From UBA7359 sp041689615 (GTDB lineage: Bacteria; Pseudomonadota; Gammaproteobacteria; Eutrophobiales; Eutrophobiaceae): DNA of 35,060 nt. The notes beneath the pieces were generated by a model, which was given only the letters and a program-made list of their open reading frames with translations, made no database searches and was not told where the DNA came from. The DNA is taken from the NCBI GenBank assembly GCA_041689615.1, contig JBDNFW010000009.1:1-35060 (forward strand), written 5' to 3'. The translations under genes were made by a program, and so were the position numbers. Below are positions 15,740 to 23,623 of the stretch, in pieces. Position 1 is the first letter of the stretch; every line of letters starts with the position of its first letter.

Positions 15740-16623
15740 TTATTATAATCCTTTCTATTTTCATTATTATTAGCAAGATATAATTGAAACAATGCTTTTT
15801 TATAATCACGATTGCTTTCCTGCGTTCCACACTGTTGCAACTTAACGGGCACATAGCTAAATGTTGTTGCTTTACCTTTAAACGTACTCGCTTCAGCAAC
15901 AGTTTTTTCATCTTGCACTATTCTGGCTGAGTATCTTGTAACACTTGAAATTATTTTGTCTTGCTCTGAGAAACGACATCTCTTGTGATCTACGTATTCT
16001 CCGTGCCTATCTTTTTTCACTGGGCAATTCTTAAAGGGTTTTTCTATATATTCATAATTTGTTGAAAATGCATCTATAGATTTAACTGCTACACATTTAT
16101 CTTTGAAAAATGATTGTTTTTCTGGGTCTTTTTTATCAAGATTTTCAATAAAATGAGCAACGCAATACTCGTCATTCGTATCCGTTAACCAAAATCGATT
16201 ATAAATAGGATCATCACTCTTTGAATTTTTAATATTAAGATTTGATATTTCAATTGCGACGTTGTTTCTAACCGCTATTTCACCTATACCACTTGAAAAG
16301 AATCTCAACAGTCTGCTTTCACATTTGCTATCACAATACACTATATTATTACCATCCCCAGCTTGTTTACTAAGTGGTGCCAATGAATAACTGTCGTGCA
16401 AAATTATTGCATCGCTATCGAAAGGTTTATGTATTTTAACTCCTGCATTGGTTTCACATTGATAGGCATAAATCGCCCAGACAGGTAATACATTCCATGC
16501 TGGTAAACATAGAGCGATGATAGTGATACCTACACGTATGTTTCTTGCACTGGTAATACTGCAGAGAAATGCAACTATGGTCGCGTAAGCAATAAGAGCA
16601 ACACCTACAGCGATCCACATCAT
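15736..16623 (-). CDS. Two-TM periplasmic-domain protein, longer family member without its own RTX gene
   Basis: A 295-residue protein with TM1 at about residues 3-23, a short loop with Arg (SARNIRV), TM2 at about 30-52 ending in PAWNVLPVW, then CETNAGVKIHK. The periplasmic part is larger than in the other three and Cys-rich (YCDSKCES, NCPVKKD, KRCRF, QQCGTQ), consistent with disulphides. It shares NYEYIEKPF and the end motif CGT...DYKKAL with its relatives. It starts at MM (ATGATG), overlapping the 16620 gene by 4 bp, and ends overlapping the 15050 gene by 4 bp. It is the only member not directly followed by an RTX gene: possibly an orphan whose partner was lost. Confidence 0.75.
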   Translation of the reverse strand: MMWIAVGVALIAYATIVAFLCSITSARNIRVGITIIALCLPAWNVLPVWAIYAYQCETNAGVKIHKPFDSDAIILHDSYSLAPLSKQAGDGNNIVYCDSKCESRLLRFFSSGIGEIAVRNNVAIEISNLNIKNSKSDDPIYNRFWLTDTNDEYCVAHFIENLDKKDPEKQSFFKDKCVAVKSIDAFSTNYEYIEKPFKNCPVKKDRHGEYVDHKRCRFSEQDKIISSVTRYSARIVQDEKTVAEASTFKGKATTFSYVPVKLQQCGTQESNRDYKKALFQLYLANNNENRKDYNK

Positions 16624-17774
16624 GATGATTTCCCTGTATTTATATTATTACTCTCAATGTATAACATACCATCATATTCAAATCCTTTGAGTGAACCCTT
16701 GGCAATTTCATTCGTTACTTCATCACTTGATTTTCCAGTCAACCTCATGTATCCACTCAATGTAACAGGATTATTAAGGACTTTTCTTGCTTCTTGAATG
16801 CCTTTTTCTTTCTTTACTCCTTGGGTTGTTTCAGATGCTTTCTTTGGTTTTATTCCTATTAAGATTAATATCATCAACACATATAAAATATAGTTTGCTG
16901 TTAAATATAAGTATGGATGTCCTGAAGATATAAGCAAAGATAACGCTGAGCCATTTAATGTAGTTCTGAAAAAACCATACATCATAAAAAATAATAATAC
17001 GGCATTAACTACCGTAAGTGTTTTTGTGTATACATAACTCGAGTTTAATCTTTCTATAAATTTGTATTTATTGATCAACAACCATGCTAAATAAATACTT
17101 ATACCAAAGCTAAGTAACCTAATAGTATTGAAGTAAAGTGTTTGATTAGTCTTATCAATGACGATGTGTAGTAATTTTCGTGGTAAGTCGATAGTCGTAT
17201 AGATAGGCAGTATTGACATCAACACCAAGGCAAATCCCAAGAATATCTGTATTTTAATGTTCCGATTATTCAAGATTGAATGCTTAGTAGCGTTATCTTT
17301 AATTGGACTACTTTTATCCATTGGTTTAATTCCAAGCATTACTCTAAAAACAGCAATATATAAAAGTAATTTTGCTAGCATTAGTGGATATGCACCTATT
17401 ATAGAAACTGCATAGGCTGGTCCACCACCTTGAATTGTTGATGCAAATATCCTGATGACTAGAAAAAGAATAATTATTGATGTACCAATGCTAAATAGTG
17501 TGGGACTAGCATAATTAGGTTCGAGACGATTCCAGATATTTAACTTTATTATTGCTATCCAAGCCAAGCCAGCACCTATACCAAAATCGATTAATACATT
17601 AATTAGATGGAAGAATGCTGGAGATTGTCCCTTAAAAACAGAACCATACATTCCACCAATTAGTTTATGAATAACAAGATTCGTTGGGATTATTAATGCA
17701 ATAACTATCATTAACCCTAACCCAACCTGAAAACGATTGTAGTTATTAATTACATTTGATGTGGGCTCATTCAT
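16620..17774 (-). CDS. Multi-pass membrane protein with internal duplication and small C-terminal domain
   Basis: A 384-residue protein with about eight predicted TM segments arranged as two similar halves. Residues ~12-152 and ~175-310 share the pattern of a hydrophobic start (RFQVGLGLMIVIALIIPTN / IKIQIFLGFALVLMSILPIY), a W/Y-rich helix before N-[RK]-L/F (IKLNIWNRLEP / INKYKFIERLNS), a Pro-Tyr motif (GAYPLMLAK / SGHPYLYLT) and a closing helix ending in GIKP. The last ~50 residues form a cytoplasmic domain (LSGYMRLTGKSSDEVTNEI...GFEYDGMLYIES) shaped like a small winged helix or excisionase-type fold. It is the first gene of the RTX operon; its stop overlaps the next start. I do not recognise the family. 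A membrane accessory or signalling role is possible. Confidence 0.7.
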   Translation of the reverse strand: MNEPTSNVINNYNRFQVGLGLMIVIALIIPTNLVIHKLIGGMYGSVFKGQSPAFFHLINVLIDFGIGAGLAWIAIIKLNIWNRLEPNYASPTLFSIGTSIIILFLVIRIFASTIQGGGPAYAVSIIGAYPLMLAKLLLYIAVFRVMLGIKPMDKSSPIKDNATKHSILNNRNIKIQIFLGFALVLMSILPIYTTIDLPRKLLHIVIDKTNQTLYFNTIRLLSFGISIYLAWLLINKYKFIERLNSSYVYTKTLTVVNAVLLFFMMYGFFRTTLNGSALSLLISSGHPYLYLTANYILYVLMILILIGIKPKKASETTQGVKKEKGIQEARKVLNNPVTLSGYMRLTGKSSDEVTNEIAKGSLKGFEYDGMLYIESNNINTGKSS

Positions 17775-18333
17775 TTAGTATTTCTTAATAATATATAAAG
17801 AATACATGCCGAGTATGAATAAAAAGGTCTGATTTATTTTTATACATATTTTATATTTCTACTTTAATCCTTTGTTATAGATTTCAACTATCCGAGTAAC
17901 ATCTGTTAATTGTATGTATAAAACACACATCCACTATAAAACTACATTCTGATATTCTCATGACAGAATTCTGGCTTAATAGTGTTGTGTTATTATCTGT
18001 TCAATCATTCTTTATACGATGATTTAGAACAGCTTGAGAAGAATTTAGAATGGTGAATTGCTGCGATGAACAATCCTTTGCCCCCAATGTAAATCCTTCT
18101 ACTTATTATTAGTCTTTATACCACGACACGCGCATGAGTAAAATACTCATTATTGAGTACTGTTTCACGAGTTCATCTCATTAATATTGACTACGGTTTT
18201 TTCAATCAAATTTATTATGAACTTAAAATAGTTCTTTAAAACATTTCAAGTTTAAGATATTTACTAAGCATCAAAAACTTATATAAAACTCTTAAACAAG
18301 TTTTATATAAAATAAATCATAATCAATTTATGT
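17775..18333. other. 559-bp AT-rich intergenic region upstream of the RTX operon
   Basis: No ORF longer than about 20 codons is convincing on either strand. The region must hold the promoter of the minus-strand RTX operon, but several AT-rich boxes compete (for example around 17820-17880) and I cannot choose one. At the other end is a perfect 12-bp inverted repeat at 18279-18310. It may also contain remnants of deleted genes. Confidence 0.5.
18279..18310. terminator. Perfect 12-bp inverted repeat behind the Fic gene
   Basis: TTATATAAAACT (18279-18290) and AGTTTTATATAA (18299-18310) form a perfect 12-bp stem with an 8-nt loop. It starts 24 bp beyond the stop of the minus-strand Fic gene. The stem is almost pure AT and lacks a clear T tract, so it is either a weak terminator separating fic from the RTX operon or a protein-binding site. 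Confidence 0.45.
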
Positions 18334-19545
18334 TTAATAGTATCCAAGTGCTAAATTTGGGAAATACCAGGGTTCTGCATGCTCGGGGATCGCCCACTTC
18401 AATGGCGATCTAGAACTCGTTTCACTTAACAAGCCATCCTCTTTTAATTGGCTAATTAATCGACGTGCGGAACGCTCCGGCATACCGCAAAGTTCAAAGA
18501 CTAATGATCGTTCTAATTCACCTTTAACAAAGGCATTGTATAGAATCAGAGCTGCGACTTCTTTTACTTTGCCTGACACACCCGGGACACGCCCATCGTT
18601 TCTAGCTTGAATATAACTGTTAATTCGTTCATGCATTTTATTCAACTGCAATAATTCACTGATGTAATCAATTTGATCTATTGCCGTATCAAACATGAAA
18701 TCACACAAATTAAGCAGATGCTTTTCGCTTAGAGCCCCTCTGCCATCAAGATCACCATGTCGACGACTATCTGCACGGGCAAGTAATGTTTTATATTGAT
18801 CTGACGCGCGTGCAATACCTCGGCTTAAACACCAAACGCCATAACTTTCCAATCCGATACTTTTTAACGCTTCGTCAGTAAACAAACGCGCTACCCGTCC
18901 ATTACCATCTGCAAAGGGATGTATCCAGACGAAACGATGGTGCGCACACATTGCAGCAATAAACTTTTTATCTCCCACATATCGACTCGGATGATAAACA
19001 TCACAAAATTGTTGCATCAAAGTTGAAATGTTATCTGCGTCGGGAGGGACATGCTGTCCTACATCAACAAGTTCAGTACGCCATTCGCCGGGAACAAGCT
19101 TTCCCTTTGCTTCGCCTTGATGATCTCTTAAAAGCCATAAACTTTCCGGAACGCCTAGATAAAACTGCTTATGGATCGCTTTAAAAAACTCAGGGGCATA
19201 TAGAGTATCTTGATTGAAAGCTTGTTCTTCAATCCAGTTTTGCAATTGGATGTGTGAGACTGACTCTTTCTGTAAATCGCGTTTTGCTGGATCTTGTGAA
19301 TACTCTCCCTTTTGCGCTGCCCGTATTTCATGCGGTCGAGTCTTGTTCCCTTCAATCAAGTTGGAATAATAGGAATTAATAACGGCCATATACTCACGAA
19401 TGGTCTTTTGTGTTTCAACTGCCAGATTCCCCGATAATTTCGCAGACGAGCTTACAAGCTTGACTGCCTTATCAGGCAATTGACTCTCTTCCAATGCCCG
19501 TTCACTAGGCACAAAAGGGGAAAAATCATGTGTCGATGTTGTCAT
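18334..19545 (-). CDS. Fic-domain protein, N-terminally autoinhibited type, with C-terminal winged helix
   Basis: A 403-residue protein. The Fic core motif is HPFADGNGR at 209-217: His209 is the catalytic base and Asp213/Asn215/Arg217 bind Mg2+ and the nucleotide phosphates. Residues 61-67 read SNLIEGN, the S-x3-E-G/x-N inhibitory helix that marks class II Fic proteins, in which the Glu blocks ATP binding until displaced. The C-terminal ~100 residues (AALILYNAF..., GMPERSARRLISQLKEDGLL) look like a winged helix-turn-helix, so it may also bind DNA, perhaps its own promoter. Such proteins usually transfer AMP to Ser, Thr or Tyr of a target; the target here is unknown. Length and domain order match the common stand-alone Fic/DOC family with a C-terminal wHTH. 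No separate antitoxin is needed or seen. Confidence 0.93.
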   Translation of the reverse strand: MTTSTHDFSPFVPSERALEESQLPDKAVKLVSSSAKLSGNLAVETQKTIREYMAVINSYYSNLIEGNKTRPHEIRAAQKGEYSQDPAKRDLQKESVSHIQLQNWIEEQAFNQDTLYAPEFFKAIHKQFYLGVPESLWLLRDHQGEAKGKLVPGEWRTELVDVGQHVPPDADNISTLMQQFCDVYHPSRYVGDKKFIAAMCAHHRFVWIHPFADGNGRVARLFTDEALKSIGLESYGVWCLSRGIARASDQYKTLLARADSRRHGDLDGRGALSEKHLLNLCDFMFDTAIDQIDYISELLQLNKMHERINSYIQARNDGRVPGVSGKVKEVAALILYNAFVKGELERSLVFELCGMPERSARRLISQLKEDGLLSETSSRSPLKWAIPEHAEPWYFPNLALGYY

Positions 19546-19661
19546 AGCGCTATATTGGCCAGTTTTTTGGCCGGATTAATTATAAATAATTTCTTGTTTT
19601 ATATAGTATTTATAGTTACATATCAAGGTTATTTTTTATATTTGGCCGGTTTATTAACCGG
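19545..19661 (-). promoter_or_regulatory. Candidate operator array upstream of fic
   Basis: Three direct copies of a TTGGCC-based motif occur at 19555 (TTGGCCAGTTTTTT), 19567 (TTGGCCGGATTAAT) and 19642 (TTGGCCGGTTTATT); the last two agree at 12 of 14 positions. The third merges into a palindrome, CCGGTT-TATT-AACCGG (19646-19661). TAGCGCTA (19545-19552) straddles the start codon. GC-rich boxes in an otherwise AT-rich gap suggest specific binding sites, possibly for the Fic protein's own winged helix. Confidence 0.4.
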
Positions 19662-19862
19662 TTTCGTCTAGTGGCTAAAGAAAAGGATAGATGCATAAAA
19701 GGGAGCAGATTGAGGAATGTATTAAACTAGTTGCGATAATATTGCGTGCGGGAACAATAACCGATCCGAATACATCTTTGTCTACATAATCTGCATCAAC
19801 TAACAATTTATTTGTTATTGTCGAAATTAGTCATGACCATTTAGGGATATGTCGTAATTTAG
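19546..19862. other. 317-bp gap between Fic and M23 genes
   Basis: The part next to fic carries the repeat and palindrome array described separately. The rest (about 19670-19862) has no convincing gene. A plus-strand ORF of 32 codons at 19691-19789 is the best candidate but has no recognisable features. The M23 gene ends at 19863 without a clear T-tract terminator. Confidence 0.5.
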
Positions 19863-20897
19863 TCAACGTATAACTAATCCTTTTTTTATGGACTGTTTTA
19901 TAGTTTTGCCGTTAGGTAAGCGTCGTGCAAGAAAAACAATTCCCTCATAATTACCTTTTTCTAGTACCCCATTTCTATTCTTCTTTCCTATATATAAGAA
20001 TTGACGGGCACGAGTCTTCTCTTGAACCGTAGTTTTTTGGGAAAATATTCTTTTTTCAGGATCTCGTATCTCCATAGTTATCTGATCACCTTTCTCAACT
20101 CCAAAAATAGAGACCCAAAAGGTTAATGCAGGACTTTCTACAGATAAACTATCTGGTGATGAGGCATTTTGTTTGATTTGTTCGAAACTTGGTACTGCGT
20201 TACTAAATCCTGCAGCGTAAATAGAGACTGGACTATAGTTCGAATATTTTTTTTCTTCCCAAAGAGACTGTTCTTGAGTTAGTTCTCCACAACCATCCTG
20301 ATTACTTAAGCCAGTATAGGGGTCGATTAGAATATCATTATGTTTAACGCCGATATGTAAATGTGCAAACTCAACGTAACCCGAATGACCAACCTGCCCC
20401 AGTTTTTGTCCAGCCTTTACTGTTTGGTCTGATTTTACAACAATGCTGTTTTTCTTTAAATGACAGTAAATCGTATTCCAGCCATTAGCATGTTCAACAA
20501 AAATACCATTACCACAGGATTTGTTTTCTTCTTTGAGTTTATTTAGTTGAACGCGTGATAATACTTTATCTTCAACGTCATCACGAAAGCGCAGGACTTT
20601 GCCATCGGCTGCTGCCAATACATCAACACCTGATTCCATCGCATGCCAATCACGTATCGCAATATCCGTCCCTTTATGATTATCATAACTTCTTGGGCCG
20701 CAACTAAAGTCTCTGACTGATTTTATTGCTGGAACAACATCGACGTAATTCACTACCCAACAATCTTGGTCGATACGACAATCAATCGGCCATGTTAGTT
20801 GAATTACTGGCTCAGATGCGTGAGAGAAGGAATATAAACTAAAAAGTATTATGAAAAGGAATGCGAGTATTTTATTGATTTTACCGATCCGTTTCAT
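19863..20897 (-). CDS. Secreted M23-family (LytM-type) metallopeptidase
   Basis: A 344-residue protein with a Sec signal peptide (hydrophobic 10-24, cut near SHA at 25-27). The M23 zinc site is complete: His74 and Asp78 in NHKGTDIA, His146 in YCHL, and the HLH pair at 179-181. The Gly-rich surroundings (GQVGHSGYVEFAHLH) are typical. Family members cut peptide cross-links of peptidoglycan or act as peptidoglycan-binding regulators; with all ligands present, activity is likely. A ~120-residue C-terminal extension rich in beta strands (LTFWVSIFGVEKGDQITMEI...) may bind a partner or cell wall. Eight Cys suggest periplasmic disulphides. It is the first island gene after tRNA-Cys, starting 71 bp from its 3' end. 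Confidence 0.93.
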   Translation of the reverse strand: MKRIGKINKILAFLFIILFSLYSFSHASEPVIQLTWPIDCRIDQDCWVVNYVDVVPAIKSVRDFSCGPRSYDNHKGTDIAIRDWHAMESGVDVLAAADGKVLRFRDDVEDKVLSRVQLNKLKEENKSCGNGIFVEHANGWNTIYCHLKKNSIVVKSDQTVKAGQKLGQVGHSGYVEFAHLHIGVKHNDILIDPYTGLSNQDGCGELTQEQSLWEEKKYSNYSPVSIYAAGFSNAVPSFEQIKQNASSPDSLSVESPALTFWVSIFGVEKGDQITMEIRDPEKRIFSQKTTVQEKTRARQFLYIGKKNRNGVLEKGNYEGIVFLARRLPNGKTIKQSIKKGLVIR

Positions 20898-20967
20898 CCT
20901 GAAAAAGTCCCTTCAAACTTGCTTTTATTTCGTGGGACAGAATACTTCTCGAACATATAGATAACAA

Positions 20968-21041
20968 TGGAGGCTGAGCCCGGAATTGAACCGAGGTACA
21001 CGGTTTTGCAAACCGCTGCATAACCACTCTGCCACTCAGCC
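20968..21041 (-). tRNA. cysT: tRNA-Cys (anticodon GCA)
   Basis: A 74-nt gene with acceptor stem GGCTGAG/CTCAGCC, discriminator T, encoded CCA, and anticodon loop TTTGCAAAA with GCA. The T arm contains GGTTCAATTCC. The intact copy here and the 3' fragment at 3148-3200 bracket the island. In the reading of tRNA-targeted integration the incoming element supplies the 3' half, so the gene stays functional. Confidence 0.97.
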
Positions 21042-21078
21042 AGGTTATTTATTATATTAAATTCACTCTTACAAAATG

Positions 21079-21103
21079 TAAAAACCCCGGAAATAACCGG
21101 GGT
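21079..21103 (-). terminator. Intrinsic terminator between tRNA-Gly and tRNA-Cys
   Basis: ACCCCGG (minus strand, 21103-21097) pairs with CCGGGGT (21090-21084) around a 6-nt loop, and the stem is followed by a T tract. This strong hairpin lies 11 bp after tRNA-Gly and about 40 bp before tRNA-Cys, which is unexpected inside a tRNA cluster. It could attenuate read-through or serve as a processing signal. Confidence 0.7.
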
Positions 21104-21113
21104 CTCCATATTC

Positions 21114-21188
21114 TGGAGCGGGAAACGAGATTCGAACTCGCGACCCCAACCTTGGCAAGGTTGTGCTCTACCACTGAGCTATTCCCGC
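21114..21188 (-). tRNA. glyW: tRNA-Gly (anticodon GCC)
   Basis: A 75-nt gene with acceptor GCGGGAA/TTCCCGC, D arm AGCTCAGTGGTAGAGC, anticodon loop TTGCCAA with GCC, T arm GAGTTCGAATCTC and an encoded CCA. It follows pgsA by 55 bp on the same strand, as glyW does in E. coli, and is probably cut from the pgsA transcript. Confidence 0.97.
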
Positions 21189-21243
21189 AAAAAAGAGCGC
21201 CTATTGTAGTCACGGCGACTGATGTGTCAATCAAATTACGGAT

Positions 21244-21792
21244 TTATTCTTTAAGCTTTGGCCATGCCGCTAAAAGGTACTGAAACATTGATATTAATGT
21301 TAATAATGCGGCTATATATAAGAGTACAAGTCCAATTGTGTAGACTGGTAGCCCTAGAACCGAATCTTTGAAAATAAGAAAACCGAGAGCAACCATTTGA
21401 GCGATTGTTTTAATCTTGCCGAGAACAGATACAGCAACTTTTTTTCTTGCACCAATTTCAGCCATCCATTCACGTAATGCCGATACAGTGATTTCGCGTC
21501 CTATAATGACTGCAGCAGCTAAAGCCAGATATAGATTAGGGTTTTGCTGCAATAGTAATACTAATGCTACAGCGACCATTAATTTGTCTGCGACAGGATC
21601 GAGAAAAGCGCCTAAAGATGAGGTCTGGTTTAATTTCCTTGCCAGATAGCCATCAAGAATATCGGTTATGGCCGCTAATACAAAAATCACGCAAGCGACT
21701 AAATTGTTCCACTCGAAAGGTAAATAAAAGACCAATACGAACACAGGTATTAGTAAAATGCGCAATAATGTTAATTGATTAGGAATATTCAT
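21244..21792 (-). CDS. pgsA: CDP-diacylglycerol--glycerol-3-phosphate 3-phosphatidyltransferase
   Basis: The 182-residue integral membrane enzyme makes phosphatidylglycerol phosphate from CDP-diacylglycerol and glycerol 3-phosphate, the committed step to phosphatidylglycerol and cardiolipin. The CDP-alcohol phosphotransferase signature D-x2-D-G-x2-A-R-x8-G-x3-D-x3-D is complete, from Asp44 to Asp69 (DILDGYLAR, then GAFLDPVADK). About five to six TM helices and the length match the family. Its ATG directly follows the TAA of uvrC with no gap, so the two are co-translated, as in other gammaproteobacteria. Confidence 0.98.
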   Translation of the reverse strand: MNIPNQLTLLRILLIPVFVLVFYLPFEWNNLVACVIFVLAAITDILDGYLARKLNQTSSLGAFLDPVADKLMVAVALVLLLQQNPNLYLALAAAVIIGREITVSALREWMAEIGARKKVAVSVLGKIKTIAQMVALGFLIFKDSVLGLPVYTIGLVLLYIAALLTLISMFQYLLAAWPKLKE

Positions 21793-23616
21793 TTAATTAT
21801 GGAATGTGTCATATATTTTTTTAGCCAGACTCTTATTAATACCTGAAACCATGGCAATATCATCGACCCCGGCTTTTGCAACGCCTTGTATACCACCAAA
21901 ATGCTTAATTAAACTTTGTCTTCGTTTATTACCAATGCCTTCAATTTCTTCGAGTTTTGAACGACCGCGCTTCTTTTTCCGCCGTTGTCGATGTGCCGTT
22001 ATGGCAAATCGATGTGCTTCATCTCGAATATGCTGAATTAAATGCAACGCAGGAGACGAACTATCACAGTCTATCGTTTTATTTTCAAGTGCGAGAATTA
22101 AATTCTCAAGCCCCGGTTTTCTTGATGGCCCTTTTGCCACTCCTAATATGGGTATATGTGTAAGTTGTAATTCGTAGAGTTCTTTTTTGGCAACACCAAT
22201 TTGCCCTTTGCCACCGTCAATTAAAATCAAATCCGGCAAACTCGCATTTTCTTTAACTAATCGCGTGTAACGACGTCTTATCACCTGACTCATTGCCGCG
22301 TAATCATCACCTTCGGTAATATTCTCTATATTAAATTGTCGATACTTTGAGTTCACTGGTCCATCAGGACCAAACACGACACAGGAGCCTACCGTCGCTT
22401 CACCTTGTGTATGGCTAATATCAAAACATTCCATGTGTTCGATAGGTTCTTTAAACGACAATAATTTTTGCAGGGCATCAAAGCGTTTATGTTGGCTCTT
22501 ATTGCTCGCTATTTTCTGTTTTATTGTGAGATCAACATTTTCTTTCGCCATCGATAACCACTTTGAGCGCTCCCCTCTTACATTCGCTTTCAGTTTTATT
22601 TTCTTTCCTGCTTTTTCACTAATGACATTTTCTAACAAACCAATATCATCAAAATCGTGACTGAGTAATATTTCAGCAGGAATTTTTTGTTGAGAATGCT
22701 CATTTAAATAAAACTGACTCAAGAATGCTTTTACTAAATCAGATTCTGATTGTTCTTCAATATGCTGAGGATAAAAATTTCGGCTGCCCAAGTTTAATCC
22801 TGCACGTATAAAAACTAACTGTATACAAGCTTGATTAGCATTAATTGCGCAAGCTATGATATCAATGTCACCGCCTGCAGAAGTAATGTGCTGTTTTTCC
22901 TGAACATGACGCAATGAACGAATTTGATCGCGAAGTCTTGCTGCGACTTCAAATTCTAATGCATCAGATGCTTTTTGCATCGGTTCTGTTAAGCCTTTAA
23001 TAACATCTTCGTTTTTCCCTTCTAAAAACAAAGTGGCATGATCAATATCGCGCTGGTAATCCTCTTGTGATATAAAATCAACACAAGGTGCAGTGCAACG
23101 TTTAATTTGATATTGCAAACAAGGGCGAGAGCGATTTGCAAACACACTGTCTTCACAAGAACGAACTAAAAATAATTTTTGCAATAAATTTAGAGTGCTT
23201 CTAACGGAACCTGCGTCGGGATAAGGTCCAAAGAATTTGCCTTTACCTTTTAATGCACCGCGATGGTAACGAAAATGCGGATATTTATGATCCGTCGACA
23301 AATAAAGATAAGGATAGCTTTTATCATCGCGAAAAAGAATATTGTATCTAGGCTTATAACTTTTGATTAAATTATTCTCGAGTATCAACGCTTCGTTTTC
23401 AGTATGCGTTACCGTAACTTCAATATTCTCAATCTGTTTAACCATTACTTTCGTTTTAGGAGAATCAGCTTGGCTGCGCTTGAAGTAACTCGACACACGT
23501 TTTTTTAAATTCTTTGCCTTTCCAACATAAATAACTTTGCCTTCCTCATCCTGCATGCAATAGACACCAGGGCGACTCGTCAGTGTTTTAAGAAAGGATG
23601 GTGAATCAAAAGACAT
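21793..23616 (-). CDS. uvrC: Excinuclease ABC subunit C
   Basis: The 607-residue cytoplasmic nuclease makes both cuts around DNA lesions in the UvrABC repair pathway. The N-terminal GIY-YIG domain begins GVYCMQDEEGKVIYVGKAK (17-35) and includes TENEALILENNLIK with its conserved Glu. The Cys-bearing linker RPCLQYQIKRCTAPC is seen near 165-180, and the UvrB-binding UVR region lies around 200-235. The RNase H-like nuclease half carries FDISHTQGEATVGSCVVF, LILIDGGKGQ and RDEAHRFAI. Two helix-hairpin-helix motifs end the protein (LEEIEGIGNKRRQSLIKHFG...). Full length and normal order. It lies 7 bp after the uracil-DNA glycosylase gene and abuts pgsA, forming a repair/lipid operon. Confidence 0.98.
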   Translation of the reverse strand: MSFDSPSFLKTLTSRPGVYCMQDEEGKVIYVGKAKNLKKRVSSYFKRSQADSPKTKVMVKQIENIEVTVTHTENEALILENNLIKSYKPRYNILFRDDKSYPYLYLSTDHKYPHFRYHRGALKGKGKFFGPYPDAGSVRSTLNLLQKLFLVRSCEDSVFANRSRPCLQYQIKRCTAPCVDFISQEDYQRDIDHATLFLEGKNEDVIKGLTEPMQKASDALEFEVAARLRDQIRSLRHVQEKQHITSAGGDIDIIACAINANQACIQLVFIRAGLNLGSRNFYPQHIEEQSESDLVKAFLSQFYLNEHSQQKIPAEILLSHDFDDIGLLENVISEKAGKKIKLKANVRGERSKWLSMAKENVDLTIKQKIASNKSQHKRFDALQKLLSFKEPIEHMECFDISHTQGEATVGSCVVFGPDGPVNSKYRQFNIENITEGDDYAAMSQVIRRRYTRLVKENASLPDLILIDGGKGQIGVAKKELYELQLTHIPILGVAKGPSRKPGLENLILALENKTIDCDSSSPALHLIQHIRDEAHRFAITAHRQRRKKKRGRSKLEEIEGIGNKRRQSLIKHFGGIQGVAKAGVDDIAMVSGINKSLAKKIYDTFHN

Positions 23617-23623
23617 GGCGAAA

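Larger units (their letters stand above)
3156..20967. mobile_element. Putative genomic island inserted at the 3' end of tRNA-Cys
   Basis: The limits are the intact tRNA-Cys (3' end at 20968) and the tRNA-Cys 3' fragment (3148-3200), which lie in the same orientation. The segment separates cysT from leuZ, genes that are neighbours in E. coli. Its cargo is an M23 peptidase, a Fic protein and the RTX lipase/membrane protein operon. No integrase, excisionase or conjugation gene is visible inside, so the element is either decayed, was mobilised in trans, or is an old insertion. The tyrosine integrase at 29813 lies outside these limits and cannot be assumed to belong to it. Confidence 0.65.

Noticed and set aside
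19691..19789. Plus-strand 32-codon ORF in the gap between fic and the M23 gene
   Set aside because: There is an AAGGATA before the ATG, but no conserved feature or coupling supports it; kept only as a note in the gap entry.
20894..21234. Two minus-strand ORFs of 60-71 codons across tRNA-Cys and tRNA-Gly
   Set aside because: They are translations of the tRNA genes and the terminator between them.
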